Below are positions 1 through 7,940 of a stretch of DNA of 11,298 bases, piece by piece. The position numbers and the translations under genes are program-made. The number at the start of each line of letters is the position of its first letter. The stretch's first letter is position 1. Source of the stretch: Saprospiraceae bacterium (lineage in GTDB: Bacteria > Bacteroidota > Bacteroidia > Chitinophagales > Saprospiraceae); NCBI GenBank assembly GCA_020630355.1, contig JAHDBO010000043.1, forward strand, positions 1 through 11,298, given 5' to 3'. Under the pieces are notes generated by a model. The model saw nothing but the letters and a program-made list of their open reading frames with translations, was not told the origin of the DNA and did not search any database.

Positions 1-32
1 TCTTTTTACCAAAATCGAACATAGAATAATGT

Positions 33-3000
33 CTATTTACTTTCTTTCAATTTTTTGAAATACTCTTCCACCAAGAATTTATAGTAAGGCTTCAAATCTG
101 GCGAAACCGTTTTGTACATATCAATTTCTGCTTCTCGTTTCTTGATATATTCTTCTAGGGATGGAGGCATTTTGCGTTCTTTTTGGGTTGTGCGCTCTGC
201 TTTGCGTTTCTCTTCGAATTCTTGTTGTCGCTCTGCTTTTTCATGCTCTAGTAAGCGTGTTACGATGTCTTGCTGCCGCTTCATGGTACGGTTGTTGAGC
301 CGCTTATTGACGAGTTCCGTTTCTGTCTTGTCCATTTCGTCTATAATCTTTTGCAACTCTTTGTCTTGTCCTTTGCCTTGTTCTTGACGCCCTTTTTGCT
401 TTTCTTCGAGCATGCGTCTCAGTGCTGCTTGACGAGCCGCCATCTTCGCAAATTCTTTGCTCATGCCTTTTTGACCATCCTTGCCTTGCTCTCGCATTTT
501 TTGCATCTGGTCGTTGAGTTGCTTCTGGAGGTCGCCCATATTTTTAGGCATACTTCCTTGAGGCATGGAGCTTTGTCCACCGGGTTTGTTGCACATCTGG
601 CTGCCGGGCATGGCGTTCGCCATTTGCTGTTGCATTTGATTGAGGACTTCACTTAGCATCAACGCTAAATCGTTCAGTCCTTTCATAGAGGATTGCTGAT
701 GAACGGCCGCTTGTGGTTTCTTGCGTTCTTCTAGTTCTTCTAGGCTAGATTTGATTTCTTTTTTGACCTCGTTCACCTTTTCAGTGACGAAGGATTCTAT
801 TTGGAAGACACGCTTACTAAGTGCTTGTAAACTATCTTCTACCAATTTGAAATCATCTTTGATTTTGTATTGCCCTTGCACTAGTTCGACATAATTAGGC
901 GTGTTGATGGCTGTTTTTGAAACATTTTCCATCACGTCCTCCTGCTCGAAGGAAAGGGTCATTAAGTTTTCGAGCAATTGGCGCAAGGCATCCATATCTT
1001 CTTGCATTTGTTCCATCTGCTGTTGCTGCATTTGCTGCTGCATCTGGGATGCCATTTTCTTCATTTTCTGAGCTGCTTTTTTCTGGGATTCAGAAGCTTT
1101 CTGGTTTTGCTGCTGTTGCATCTCCTGCTGACTCTGTTCCATGTCTTGTTGGATGCTCTCAGATTGCTCTTTCATATCCCCCAAGTTCTTCTTGTTTTGA
1201 AGTTCTTGGTTCTTCTCCTCCATTTTGTCCATTTTCTTCTGGAGGTCTTCAAATTCTTTATTGAGCTGCTCTTGTTCTTTTTGCAGTTGTTCTTGTGATT
1301 TACTCTTTTGCTCGGTTTCCTTGCTTAGTTGTTCTTCCTTTTCTGCAAGCTCCTCCAATTTATCAATGGTCTCTTGCATCTCTTTTTCCATCTCCAACTG
1401 CTTGAACATTTCTAACATTCTGTCCAAGTCTTTTTCTAACTCCTCGTCACTCATCTGCATATTCTCCAAATCCTCTAGCGCCTCATCTTTTTGCATTTCT
1501 TGCAAGAGCTCTTCCATTTTTTGCATAAGCTCTTTCATCTCCTCCGACATGATATCTTCAAACAATTGCTGTACCTGCTCTTGTTTTTCTAGCAATTCTT
1601 CATTGGGTTGACTGAATTCTTCTTGGTTTTTAAGATTTTCTTCAAATGCTTTTTTAGCATCCTCAATCTGTTTTTCCAAATTTTTCTGACGGTCGAGCAG
1701 TTTCTCTATCTCCTTGCGGCTTTGCCAATCTAATTCCTTTTCCTGAAGCAGCTTCTCTCGCAATTGCTTCATTTCATCTTTGATTTTGTCAGACTCATCT
1801 TTGGCTTTTTGCAATTTATCCTTGACCTCTTCACTGTTTTCTTCTTCCATCTGGTCAAACTCCTCAACGGTTGGCATTGCAAAAGTCATCACTTGAGTCT
1901 TCGCCGACTTTTTACCGTTCACGGCATCATTATCGAAAACCTCAAAGTAATAGGTGATTTTATCACCTGGTTTTAAACCTAGTTTAACAATGTCCCAAGT
2001 GTAATCGTATTGTACGCTTTTCCCTTCTGGTTGGCTATTGATAGGGATGTTGACGGGCTGAACTGCCATACCGTCTTCTTTCTGAATAGTATAATTGAAA
2101 GAAAGGCTGGTCATGCCATAATCATCCGACGCATCTCCCACGAAAAATAAAAGCTTGCTGTCTGTGCTGTCGGCAAACTGTTTGACATTGATATTGGGAT
2201 GTAAATCAGGTACAACGGTCAAGGAATAGGCGACAGAATCTGCATTAGGTAGGTTCTCGTTAGATACATAGACCATATAGTTTTGATCCCTCATCGCTCG
2301 TTTCTGTAAAGTGAATAAACCATCACTGAAACGCTTGCTTTCCTCTTTTTTCTGACCAGAAAACTGGATGTCAATGGCACTGGTATGTAAAGCATTGAAC
2401 ACCCAGTTGATTTTTGTCCCCATCGGAACAACCAAGTCTCCGATATTGGCCAAGGTTTCATCGGTTCTTTGAGTGTAGGCTGGATAATCCAGCTTTACTT
2501 CAAAACCTTGGATATTTGGTTTTTTTAAGACATCCAACTCATAATCTTCCGAATCAAAACCACCAGCTGTCAGTTTAAAATCCGTATTTTTTTGAACATT
2601 ATTGAAGGTATAGGAAAAGGTGTTTTTATCAAGAGCTGTCAGTTTGTATTTATAATTATCTATATCAATAAATACTTCATTCGGCAATACTTCACCGTCT
2701 ACATTTACCCTAAGGTTAAAATCTTCAAATTGTACTACGGTTAGTTCTTCTTGATTGACATTGAATTTGAATGGAGCTTCACGGACGGTTTCTACATTAT
2801 TGTTGATCAATCGTGCCGTACTGTCTTTTATCATGCTTGGTGCTGCAAATAGCAGTACAACTAGAAGCATAAGAGGCGGTAGGGCATAACGTAAATATTT
2901 CCTATTCTTACCTAGGTCGATGGCAGCTTTAAATGGAACTGGCTTTATTTCGTCCGATTTTTGGTTGATGCTAGCTAGAAGTAAATCTTTCTGACTGTTG

Positions 3001-3368
3001 TTTTCGCCCGCTTGTTGACGCAGTTGTAGGATATTGAGCAACTTATCTTTTACGTTCCCAAAGTGGTCACCAATAATGGATGCTGCCTGTTCATGAGAGA
3101 TGACTTGCCCAAGTTTGAAATAGCGCAGTAATGGCAATAGGATTAAGCCTGTAATGGAAAAGAGGCTAATACCTATAAAAGAGTAAAACATTGTTTTTCT
3201 GACACCTGTACCAAAGTGAAAATAGTGTTCCGCTAAACTTATCAATAAGAATAGCACTAGCACAATGGCCATGCAATATAATACACCTCTGATTAACTGA
3301 TTGATATAATACTTTCGGATGAATTGATCCAGTTTTTCAATCAATAAGTCGTAGTTACTTTTCGTCAT
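33..3368 (-). CDS. DUF4175 family membrane protein with long periplasmic coiled coil
   Basis: This 1111-residue protein matches the long DUF4175 form of Bacteroidota; no biochemical role is established that I can name. Three hydrophobic spans lie near residues 26-46, 59-82 and 160-179. With an inside N-terminus, everything after about 180 is predicted to be periplasmic. Residues 200-500 look beta-rich, like Ig-type modules, with repeated extracellular-style strands (for example YYFEVFDNDAVNGKK near 473-487). Residues 500-880 are almost continuous Glu/Lys/Gln/Met coiled coil, peaking in a Met/Gln run near 770-792. A Gly/Pro/Ser/Met linker (about 918-945, with one Cys at 926) precedes a helical C-terminus with segments I recognise as family-conserved: KMAARQAALRRML (975-987), RQQDIVTRLLEHEKAERQQE (1031-1050), and an end rich in Tyr and Lys. 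The ATG at 3368 is chosen because the first span follows closely. It is transcribed divergently from the glucosaminidase gene. A scaffold or envelope role is inference only. Confidence 0.85.
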   Translation of the reverse strand: MTKSNYDLLIEKLDQFIRKYYINQLIRGVLYCMAIVLVLFLLISLAEHYFHFGTGVRKTMFYSFIGISLFSITGLILLPLLRYFKLGQVISHEQAASIIGDHFGNVKDKLLNILQLRQQAGENNSQKDLLLASINQKSDEIKPVPFKAAIDLGKNRKYLRYALPPLMLLVVLLFAAPSMIKDSTARLINNNVETVREAPFKFNVNQEELTVVQFEDFNLRVNVDGEVLPNEVFIDIDNYKYKLTALDKNTFSYTFNNVQKNTDFKLTAGGFDSEDYELDVLKKPNIQGFEVKLDYPAYTQRTDETLANIGDLVVPMGTKINWVFNALHTSAIDIQFSGQKKEESKRFSDGLFTLQKRAMRDQNYMVYVSNENLPNADSVAYSLTVVPDLHPNINVKQFADSTDSKLLFFVGDASDDYGMTSLSFNYTIQKEDGMAVQPVNIPINSQPEGKSVQYDYTWDIVKLGLKPGDKITYYFEVFDNDAVNGKKSAKTQVMTFAMPTVEEFDQMEEENSEEVKDKLQKAKDESDKIKDEMKQLREKLLQEKELDWQSRKEIEKLLDRQKNLEKQIEDAKKAFEENLKNQEEFSQPNEELLEKQEQVQQLFEDIMSEEMKELMQKMEELLQEMQKDEALEDLENMQMSDEELEKDLDRMLEMFKQLEMEKEMQETIDKLEELAEKEEQLSKETEQKSKSQEQLQKEQEQLNKEFEDLQKKMDKMEEKNQELQNKKNLGDMKEQSESIQQDMEQSQQEMQQQQNQKASESQKKAAQKMKKMASQMQQQMQQQQMEQMQEDMDALRQLLENLMTLSFEQEDVMENVSKTAINTPNYVELVQGQYKIKDDFKLVEDSLQALSKRVFQIESFVTEKVNEVKKEIKSSLEELEERKKPQAAVHQQSSMKGLNDLALMLSEVLNQMQQQMANAMPGSQMCNKPGGQSSMPQGSMPKNMGDLQKQLNDQMQKMREQGKDGQKGMSKEFAKMAARQAALRRMLEEKQKGRQEQGKGQDKELQKIIDEMDKTETELVNKRLNNRTMKRQQDIVTRLLEHEKAERQQEFEEKRKAERTTQKERKMPPSLEEYIKKREAEIDMYKTVSPDLKPYYKFLVEEYFKKLKESK

Positions 3369-3487
3369 TGAGCTGTCTTTGGATAGAGTATCTTTAAAAA
3401 TAGTGGGAAGAGGTGGTTCAAGTATTCTTAAACAGCCAACACCAGTAGAAAGATTGCTCTTATTCCTTTTTTAACAAAAAAGTCATA

Positions 3488-3506
3488 CCATATACGATAT
3501 ATATGG
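3488..3506. repeat. Short palindrome CCATATA-N5-TATATGG
   Basis: Perfect 7-bp arms flank a 5-bp centre (CGATA), 120 bp upstream of the DUF4175 start and 237 bp upstream of the glucosaminidase start. The symmetry fits a dimeric regulator site, but such AT-rich palindromes also occur by chance. No regulator is assigned. Confidence 0.35.
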
Positions 3507-3563
3507 AAGAATGTTTCAATTATTGCCTTTTGATTTCCTAGGGGTAAGAATACCTTGAATTTA

Positions 3564-3585
3564 TGATTTTGAACTGTTAAAATCA
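3564..3585. repeat. Short inverted repeat TGATTTT-N8-AAAATCA
   Basis: Perfect 7-bp arms (3564-3570 and 3579-3585) are separated by GAACTGTT. The repeat lies 158 bp upstream of the glucosaminidase start. It could be an operator or a chance AT-rich repeat. It has no U-tract, so it is not a terminator. Confidence 0.3.
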
Positions 3586-3742
3586 AGAGATAAGAAGAGA
3601 TATTACAGTTTTTTAATCATTTAGTGTTAGAATGTCCAAGCACAAATTGTAAAAGTTTTATTAACGTTGTGTATTGATTGAAATTTTGATTTATTGCAGA
3701 GCGTTTGTTTTTCAATCCTCATAATCCCAAAATCGATGCGCA

Positions 3743-4981
3743 ATGAAAAATACCCATCTTATCTTTTTGCTTTTAGCTCCCTTCTGTATTGGTGCAAACC
3801 CCGTTCTAGAAAATTATTTTGAGCTAGACAACCAAGAACGAGCGAGGTACATCGAACGATATAGATATGTGGCAGTAGAAGAAATGGAACGAGCAGGTAT
3901 TCCTGCGAGTATCAAACTGGCTCAAGGGATACTCGAATCTGCTGATGGTAAAAGTGTTTTGGCTACAAAAGCCAATAATCACTTTGGCGTCAAGTGCGGA
4001 AGCCGTTGGACGGGGAAGACGTATTATAGAAAAGATGATGATTACGACGATAAAGGCCGCTTAATTGAATCATGTTTTAGGGTCTATAAAAACGCAGAAG
4101 CATCTTATCGGGCACATTCTGATTTTTTGACAGACCCTAGAAAAAAATACCGTTATGGTTTTCTTTTTGATATTCCTGTGACGGACTACAAGGCTTGGGC
4201 GAAGGGTTTGAAAAAAGCGGGCTATGCTACCAATCCGAAATATGCAGAGTTGTTAATTGGTATCGTAGAGGCGAACCAACTGAATCAATATGACTTCATG
4301 ACGGTTGTGGATATGGAGTTGAAATTCAAAGATGATTTAAAAAGGGAAAGTATTTTATATAATAATGATGTAAAGATGGTTTACGCAGAGGAGGGGCAAA
4401 AACTATCGGCTATTGCATCGAAATATGAACTAAAACTAAGTCGACTGGTTGAGTACAATGATTTGAAGAGCGCTGATGTTGTATTGTCAAAAGGGGATAG
4501 GGTTTATTTGCAGCGTAAGCGTAAAAGCTATCGAGGAAGACCATCATTCCACGTTGTAAAATCGGGCGAAACGATGTATGCAATTGCCCAGCGGTATGGT
4601 GTTCGGCTTGAGAAATTATACAAGAAAAATCGACTGTTTGCAGGAACAGAGCCTGCTGTTGGTGAGCGGATTTCTTTAAGAAAGAAAGTGAAAAAGAACG
4701 CTATACCTAGGCTGAAAAGTCAAAGTAGTGATAATGTGCCCTCATTCACGATGCCATTGAAGACATTCGTTGCCGATTTGTTTGCGGACGTATCTGACCC
4801 TGAAGAGAAGACGGGAATAGAAGAAGAAAACCCTCGGCCTGTCAATACTTATACCGTAGAGAAAGGAGATACCTTGTATAGCATCTCTAGGCGGTTCGAT
4901 ATCAGTGTTTCAGAATTGAAAGCATTGAACAAGCTAGGAGATAACACGATTTCAATAGGGCAAGTTTTGAAACTGAATTAG
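3743..4981 (+). CDS. Secreted N-acetylglucosaminidase-type peptidoglycan hydrolase with three LysM modules
   Basis: This 412-residue protein should cleave the glycan backbone of peptidoglycan. A short signal peptide (about 1-18, hydrophobic LIFLLLAPFCIGA) directs export. The Cys at 15 is preceded by Phe, so it is not a lipobox. Residues 50-185 form a glucosaminidase (FlgJ/GH73-like) domain: IKLAQGILESADGKSVLA carries the expected catalytic Glu65, followed by NNHFGVKC (79-85), FRVYKNAEASYRAHSDFL (112-129) and GYATNPKYAE (160-169). Three LysM modules that bind glycan follow at about 212-257 (degenerate), 269-313 (FHVVKSGETMYAIAQRYGV) and 368-411 (NTYTVEKGDTLYSISRRFDI). A Lys/Arg-rich linker and an acidic linker separate them. 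The ATG at 3743 gives the signal peptide; the ATG at 3736 is out of frame. The stop overlaps the convergent response regulator stop. Likely roles are cell-wall turnover or daughter-cell separation (inference). Confidence 0.9.
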   Translation: MKNTHLIFLLLAPFCIGANPVLENYFELDNQERARYIERYRYVAVEEMERAGIPASIKLAQGILESADGKSVLATKANNHFGVKCGSRWTGKTYYRKDDDYDDKGRLIESCFRVYKNAEASYRAHSDFLTDPRKKYRYGFLFDIPVTDYKAWAKGLKKAGYATNPKYAELLIGIVEANQLNQYDFMTVVDMELKFKDDLKRESILYNNDVKMVYAEEGQKLSAIASKYELKLSRLVEYNDLKSADVVLSKGDRVYLQRKRKSYRGRPSFHVVKSGETMYAIAQRYGVRLEKLYKKNRLFAGTEPAVGERISLRKKVKKNAIPRLKSQSSDNVPSFTMPLKTFVADLFADVSDPEEKTGIEEENPRPVNTYTVEKGDTLYSISRRFDISVSELKALNKLGDNTISIGQVLKLN

Positions 4982-5412
4982 TCCTTAGTAGGGAATCGAA
5001 CGACGGTGAACCAGTAATCTTGCAAAGTCTGGATAACCTGCCCAAATTGTTTGAAATCAACAGGTTTCCTGATATAGCTACTGGCCTGTAGTTTGTAACT
5101 CTTTAGGATATCCTCGTCTGCGTTGGAAGTTGTCAAAATAATGACGGGAATGGTTTTTAGGCCTTCATCTGCTTTGATATGTTTTAGTACTTCCTGACCA
5201 TTCATTTTGGGCATGTTCAAGTCGAGGAGTATCATATCAGGTCTGACAGAGTTTTCATAGCCATTTCGTCTAAAGAGGTAGTCCAATGCTTGCTCTCCAT
5301 CTTTTACGACATGGAGGCGATTCATGATTTTACCTTTTTCGAAGGCTTTTTTTGTTAAAATAATGTCACCCTCATTATCCTCGACCAATAATATTTCAAT
5401 TGCAGACCCCAT
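4978..5412 (-). CDS. Single-domain response regulator, Rcp1/CheY-like receiver
   Basis: This 144-residue protein is a receiver domain and nothing more. The acidic pair Glu11-Asp12 (ILLVEDNEGD), the phosphoacceptor Asp64 (ILLDLNMPKMNG), Thr94 (VIILTTSNADE) and Lys116-Pro117 (YIRKPVDF) are all present, so it should bind Mg2+ and accept phosphate. The long insertion after the first helix and the C-terminal YWFTVVRFP are typical of the Rcp1-like regulators that partner phytochrome-type kinases. There is no DNA-binding or enzymatic output domain, so signalling must pass through protein contact or onward phosphotransfer. It is the last gene of a minus-strand operon, 41 nt after the membrane kinase, and is presumably a target of one or both upstream kinases. 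Its TAA stop lies within a 4-nt convergent overlap with the glucosaminidase stop. Confidence 0.93.
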   Translation of the reverse strand: MGSAIEILLVEDNEGDIILTKKAFEKGKIMNRLHVVKDGEQALDYLFRRNGYENSVRPDMILLDLNMPKMNGQEVLKHIKADEGLKTIPVIILTTSNADEDILKSYKLQASSYIRKPVDFKQFGQVIQTLQDYWFTVVRFPTKD

Positions 5413-5453
5413 AATACTTTGATTGCTTTATAATGTTATTGCAATTTAGGCAA

Positions 5454-6818
5454 TTATTCCTCTTTCTGTAAATTTTTAAATATAGAAAAAAAGAAAGTTG
5501 TCCCTTCGCCTTCTTCTGATTCGAGCCAAATCTTGCCTTTATGCTGTTCCACTATTTTTTTACAGACAGCCAAACCAATGCCTGTGCCAGAATATTCCTC
5601 CTTGCGGTGGAGTCTTTTGAATAATTCAAAAATCTGTTTCTGATAAGCTCCGGGGATTCCAATTCCGTTATCTTTTACAGAAAAAACCCAGTGTGTATCT
5701 TCTTCACGGCAGCCAATTTCGATAATGGGCTTGAACGATTTATTAAACTTGATACCATTGTTTATCAAGTTGAAAAATAAAATTCCTATCTGACCTCTGA
5801 TACAATTGATGCTAGGTAATGTTGCAGTTTTAACAACAACATTTTTTCTGTTGATTAAAAGACCTAAGTCAGATTTCTTTTGCTCTATCAGTTCATTTAA
5901 ATCAACAAGTGAGACCTGTTCTTCTTTTTTTCCGACTCTTGAATATTGGAGTAACTCTTCTATCAATAGGGACATTCTAGAAACACCATCAACGGCATAA
6001 TTGATATATGTTTTTCCATCTTCATCTAGTTTTTCTTTGTACTCTTCTTCTAGTAATTGTACAAAATTTCCAACCATTCTGAGCGGTTCTTGCAAATCAT
6101 GAGAGGCAACATAAGCAAATTGTTCTAGATCTTCATTGGAGCTTTTGAGTTGTGCATTGGATTGCTCAAGCGAGCGTGTACGTTCTTTGACCATCGCTTC
6201 AAGCTGGTCGTTTTGTACTTTAAGTTGATTCCTCTTATCTCCGATAGCCTCGATAAGTTTGGTTTTTTCATTTTCATAAATAAATAAAATCCCCAATAAC
6301 ATGGTGAAAAGGAGTGCCAAAGAATAGAAGTAATAGTCTGGATTTAATATCAAGGACTCTTGCAGCATGGAAACAGGACTGTTTTTTTCAAATAGGTAAA
6401 AAGTGGTCGTGACTCCTATTAAAGCTAAAGTCCATAGAATTCCAGTCCATCTATTCCCTACTAAGAAAGCCATTACAGGACCCATCACTAACCATAGCAA
6501 GTCATCTGAATAGAGTCCACCTGTTCTATATGCAATGGGAGTAAGTAATGAGAATACAAGAAAACCAAGTAGGTGGCCGGATAGATAAAACAAGCCTGTT
6601 TTTTTGAAAATAAAAAGAGCGGCAACCATCAGGCAGAAAGCAAAGAAAAAAGGGAAGTCATTGGAGTCACCAGTAAAACTACTGGAGAAAGCCATGATGG
6701 GCATAAGTATTGCTAAGAAGAAGAATATGAGGACTACCATTCTCCCCTTTCGTATCAAGTCAGGATTGGTTTTGAGTTTTTCAGCAAGAAAGTAATCTAT
6801 GAAAGATTGTGTCAGCAT
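5454..6818 (-). CDS. Membrane histidine kinase, six spans, HisKA and HATPase
   Basis: This 454-residue kinase has about six hydrophobic spans (27-49, 54-71, 74-97, 105-121, 124-143, 162-182) with very short loops, so the sensor is the membrane domain itself. I cannot assign it to a named family. A coiled coil (183-235) leads to the HisKA dimerisation region with phosphoacceptor His240 (FAYVASHDLQEPLRMV). The ATPase region has the N-box (FFNLINNGIKF, Asn354), G1 box (VKDNGIGIP, Asp383), F-box (IFELFKRLHRKEEYSGTG) and G2 box (GTGIGL, 411-416), so it appears catalytically intact. The HDLQEPLRM type is the phytochrome-like class that usually works with Rcp1-type receivers, which agrees with the downstream gene. 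Its ATG directly follows the TAA of the preceding kinase with no spacer, suggesting translational coupling. The ligand is unknown. Confidence 0.92.
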   Translation of the reverse strand: MLTQSFIDYFLAEKLKTNPDLIRKGRMVVLIFFFLAILMPIMAFSSSFTGDSNDFPFFFAFCLMVAALFIFKKTGLFYLSGHLLGFLVFSLLTPIAYRTGGLYSDDLLWLVMGPVMAFLVGNRWTGILWTLALIGVTTTFYLFEKNSPVSMLQESLILNPDYYFYSLALLFTMLLGILFIYENEKTKLIEAIGDKRNQLKVQNDQLEAMVKERTRSLEQSNAQLKSSNEDLEQFAYVASHDLQEPLRMVGNFVQLLEEEYKEKLDEDGKTYINYAVDGVSRMSLLIEELLQYSRVGKKEEQVSLVDLNELIEQKKSDLGLLINRKNVVVKTATLPSINCIRGQIGILFFNLINNGIKFNKSFKPIIEIGCREEDTHWVFSVKDNGIGIPGAYQKQIFELFKRLHRKEEYSGTGIGLAVCKKIVEQHKGKIWLESEEGEGTTFFFSIFKNLQKEE

Positions 6819-7853
6819 TTAAGGCAAAATATTTTTACTTATTGTAAAATAGAATATCGTGCCATTATTTTCATTGGAATCAAGCCAAATTGTTCCACCA
6901 TGTAGTTTGATTAATTTTTTGCACACAGCTAAACCTATTCCACTGCCACTCAAATCAGGGCGTGTATTGATTCGTTTTAATATTTTAAATATCTCCCCAT
7001 GATGAGCTTCTGCTATCCCAATGCCATTGTCTGATACAGAAATGATAAAGTCTTGATTTCTTTCTTTGAAAGCGATATTTACTAGGGGTGTTTCGTGGTG
7101 ATTGTATTGGATAGCGTTTTTGATGAGCTGATAGAATACCTGTCCTAGCAAATCCGAATCAGCATATATCTTGGCGTCAGATTGTATTGTTATTGCTGCT
7201 TTTTTTTCCTCTATAATACTTTTTAGATAATAAGCTTGTAGCAGAATGATGTCTTCTCCTTGAATCCATTCTGGTTTGATTTCCGCCCTACAAGCTCGGT
7301 TGTATGTCAGTAAGTCATTGACTAAGTACTGGACTTTGTTGGAACCATCAATAATGAAATTGATATAAGTATCGGCTTCTTCATCAAGTTTGGAGGCGTA
7401 TTCTTCCCGTAGGAGATTTGCAAAGTTACTGACTATGCGAAGTGGTTCGTTTAGGTCATGAGAAGCAACATAAGAAAATCGCTCTAATTCCACATTGCTA
7501 TCTAGGAGTAGTTGCTTTTCGTGGAGTAGCTTTTTTTCCCTTTTTACAATATTCGTAATATCCGTAAAGAATAATATCCAGGTGGCGGATTTTATTAAAT
7601 CACTATCTTTTCTGACTTCAACCAAGAAGGTTAGCTCTCCAATAGCTAGCTCTATAGGGGTATTGGTATTTTCATCTAGTGATTGGGAAAGCTCAAGAAG
7701 AAATGGGTGGTTTTTGAAAAAAACATCCACTGTGTTTAGAGCATGATGCGGTGTATGAAACACTTTTAAGAGTTCCTTAGAGCAGTAGACAATTTGACCG
7801 GTTGGTGTAATCCCAATCAGCCCCGACAAACTTATGTTTGACGCTGTAGTCAT
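6819..7853 (-). CDS. Soluble PAS-like histidine kinase
   Basis: This 344-residue protein has no membrane span, so it should be cytoplasmic. Residues 8-105 look like a PAS-type sensor (LSGLIGITPTGQIVYCSKEL at the start, WILFFTDITNIVKREKKLL at the end), followed by a helical linker. HisKA has phosphoacceptor His132 (FSYVASHDLNEPLRIV). The ATPase region has Asn246 in YQLIKNAIQY, Asp275 in VSDNGIGI, FKILKRINTRPDLSGSG as F-box, and GSGIGL as G2. The first Asn of the usual N-box is Gln242, but the Mg-binding Asn246 is kept, so activity is expected. The kinase core closely resembles that of the next gene, for example in EEYxxKLDE and TYIN stretches, which points to paralogues arranged in tandem. It is the first gene of the operon, behind a candidate promoter at 7941-7969 and a structured leader. 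The sensed signal is unknown; no haem, flavin or chromophore residue stands out. Confidence 0.9.
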   Translation of the reverse strand: MTTASNISLSGLIGITPTGQIVYCSKELLKVFHTPHHALNTVDVFFKNHPFLLELSQSLDENTNTPIELAIGELTFLVEVRKDSDLIKSATWILFFTDITNIVKREKKLLHEKQLLLDSNVELERFSYVASHDLNEPLRIVSNFANLLREEYASKLDEEADTYINFIIDGSNKVQYLVNDLLTYNRACRAEIKPEWIQGEDIILLQAYYLKSIIEEKKAAITIQSDAKIYADSDLLGQVFYQLIKNAIQYNHHETPLVNIAFKERNQDFIISVSDNGIGIAEAHHGEIFKILKRINTRPDLSGSGIGLAVCKKLIKLHGGTIWLDSNENNGTIFYFTISKNILP

Positions 7854-7863
7854 TGTATTAGGG

Positions 7864-7917
7864 TGTATTCGATGGTTAAATGTAGAGTATTGTGTTCAAG
7901 TCGAATACATTTAGCCA
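7864..7917 (-). repeat. Overlapping inverted repeats in the kinase operon leader
   Basis: Two inverted repeats share sequence. Pair one is TGTATTCGA (7864-7872) with TCGAATACA (7901-7909), a perfect 9 bp. Pair two is TGGTTAAATGTA (7873-7884) with TACATTTAGCCA (7906-7917), 12 bp with one mismatch. The right-hand arms overlap at 7906-7909 and the arms are in crossed order, so both stems cannot form fully at once. They sit 11-64 nt before the kinase ATG. They could be a leader RNA switch or a DNA operator. Confidence 0.5.
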
Positions 7918-7940
7918 TTAGAAGTAGTGAAATTAGACAA

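Larger units (their letters stand above)
3369..3742. other. Divergent intergenic spacer between DUF4175 and glucosaminidase genes
   Basis: This 374-base AT-rich spacer separates two divergent start codons, so it should hold both promoters. I found no TAnnTTTG -7 element at full match on either strand. Near misses are TGATTTTG (3564-3571, plus) and TAACGTTG near 3661-3668 (plus). It holds several short inverted repeats: CTTTTTT/AAAAAAG (3466-3482), CCATATA/TATATGG (3488-3506) and TGATTTT/AAAATCA (3564-3585). No credible small gene or RNA gene is visible. Confidence 0.6.

Noticed and set aside
112..1976. Several open frames on the plus strand antisense to the DUF4175 gene
   Set aside because: They mirror the low-complexity Glu/Lys/Gln codons of the coiled coil, giving Leu/Ser/Phe/Cys-rich strings with no family resemblance and no start context.
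3466..3482. CTTTTTT-AAC-AAAAAAG as a terminator
   Set aside because: The stem has one G-C pair and a 3-nt loop and lies between divergent starts, where no transcript should end.
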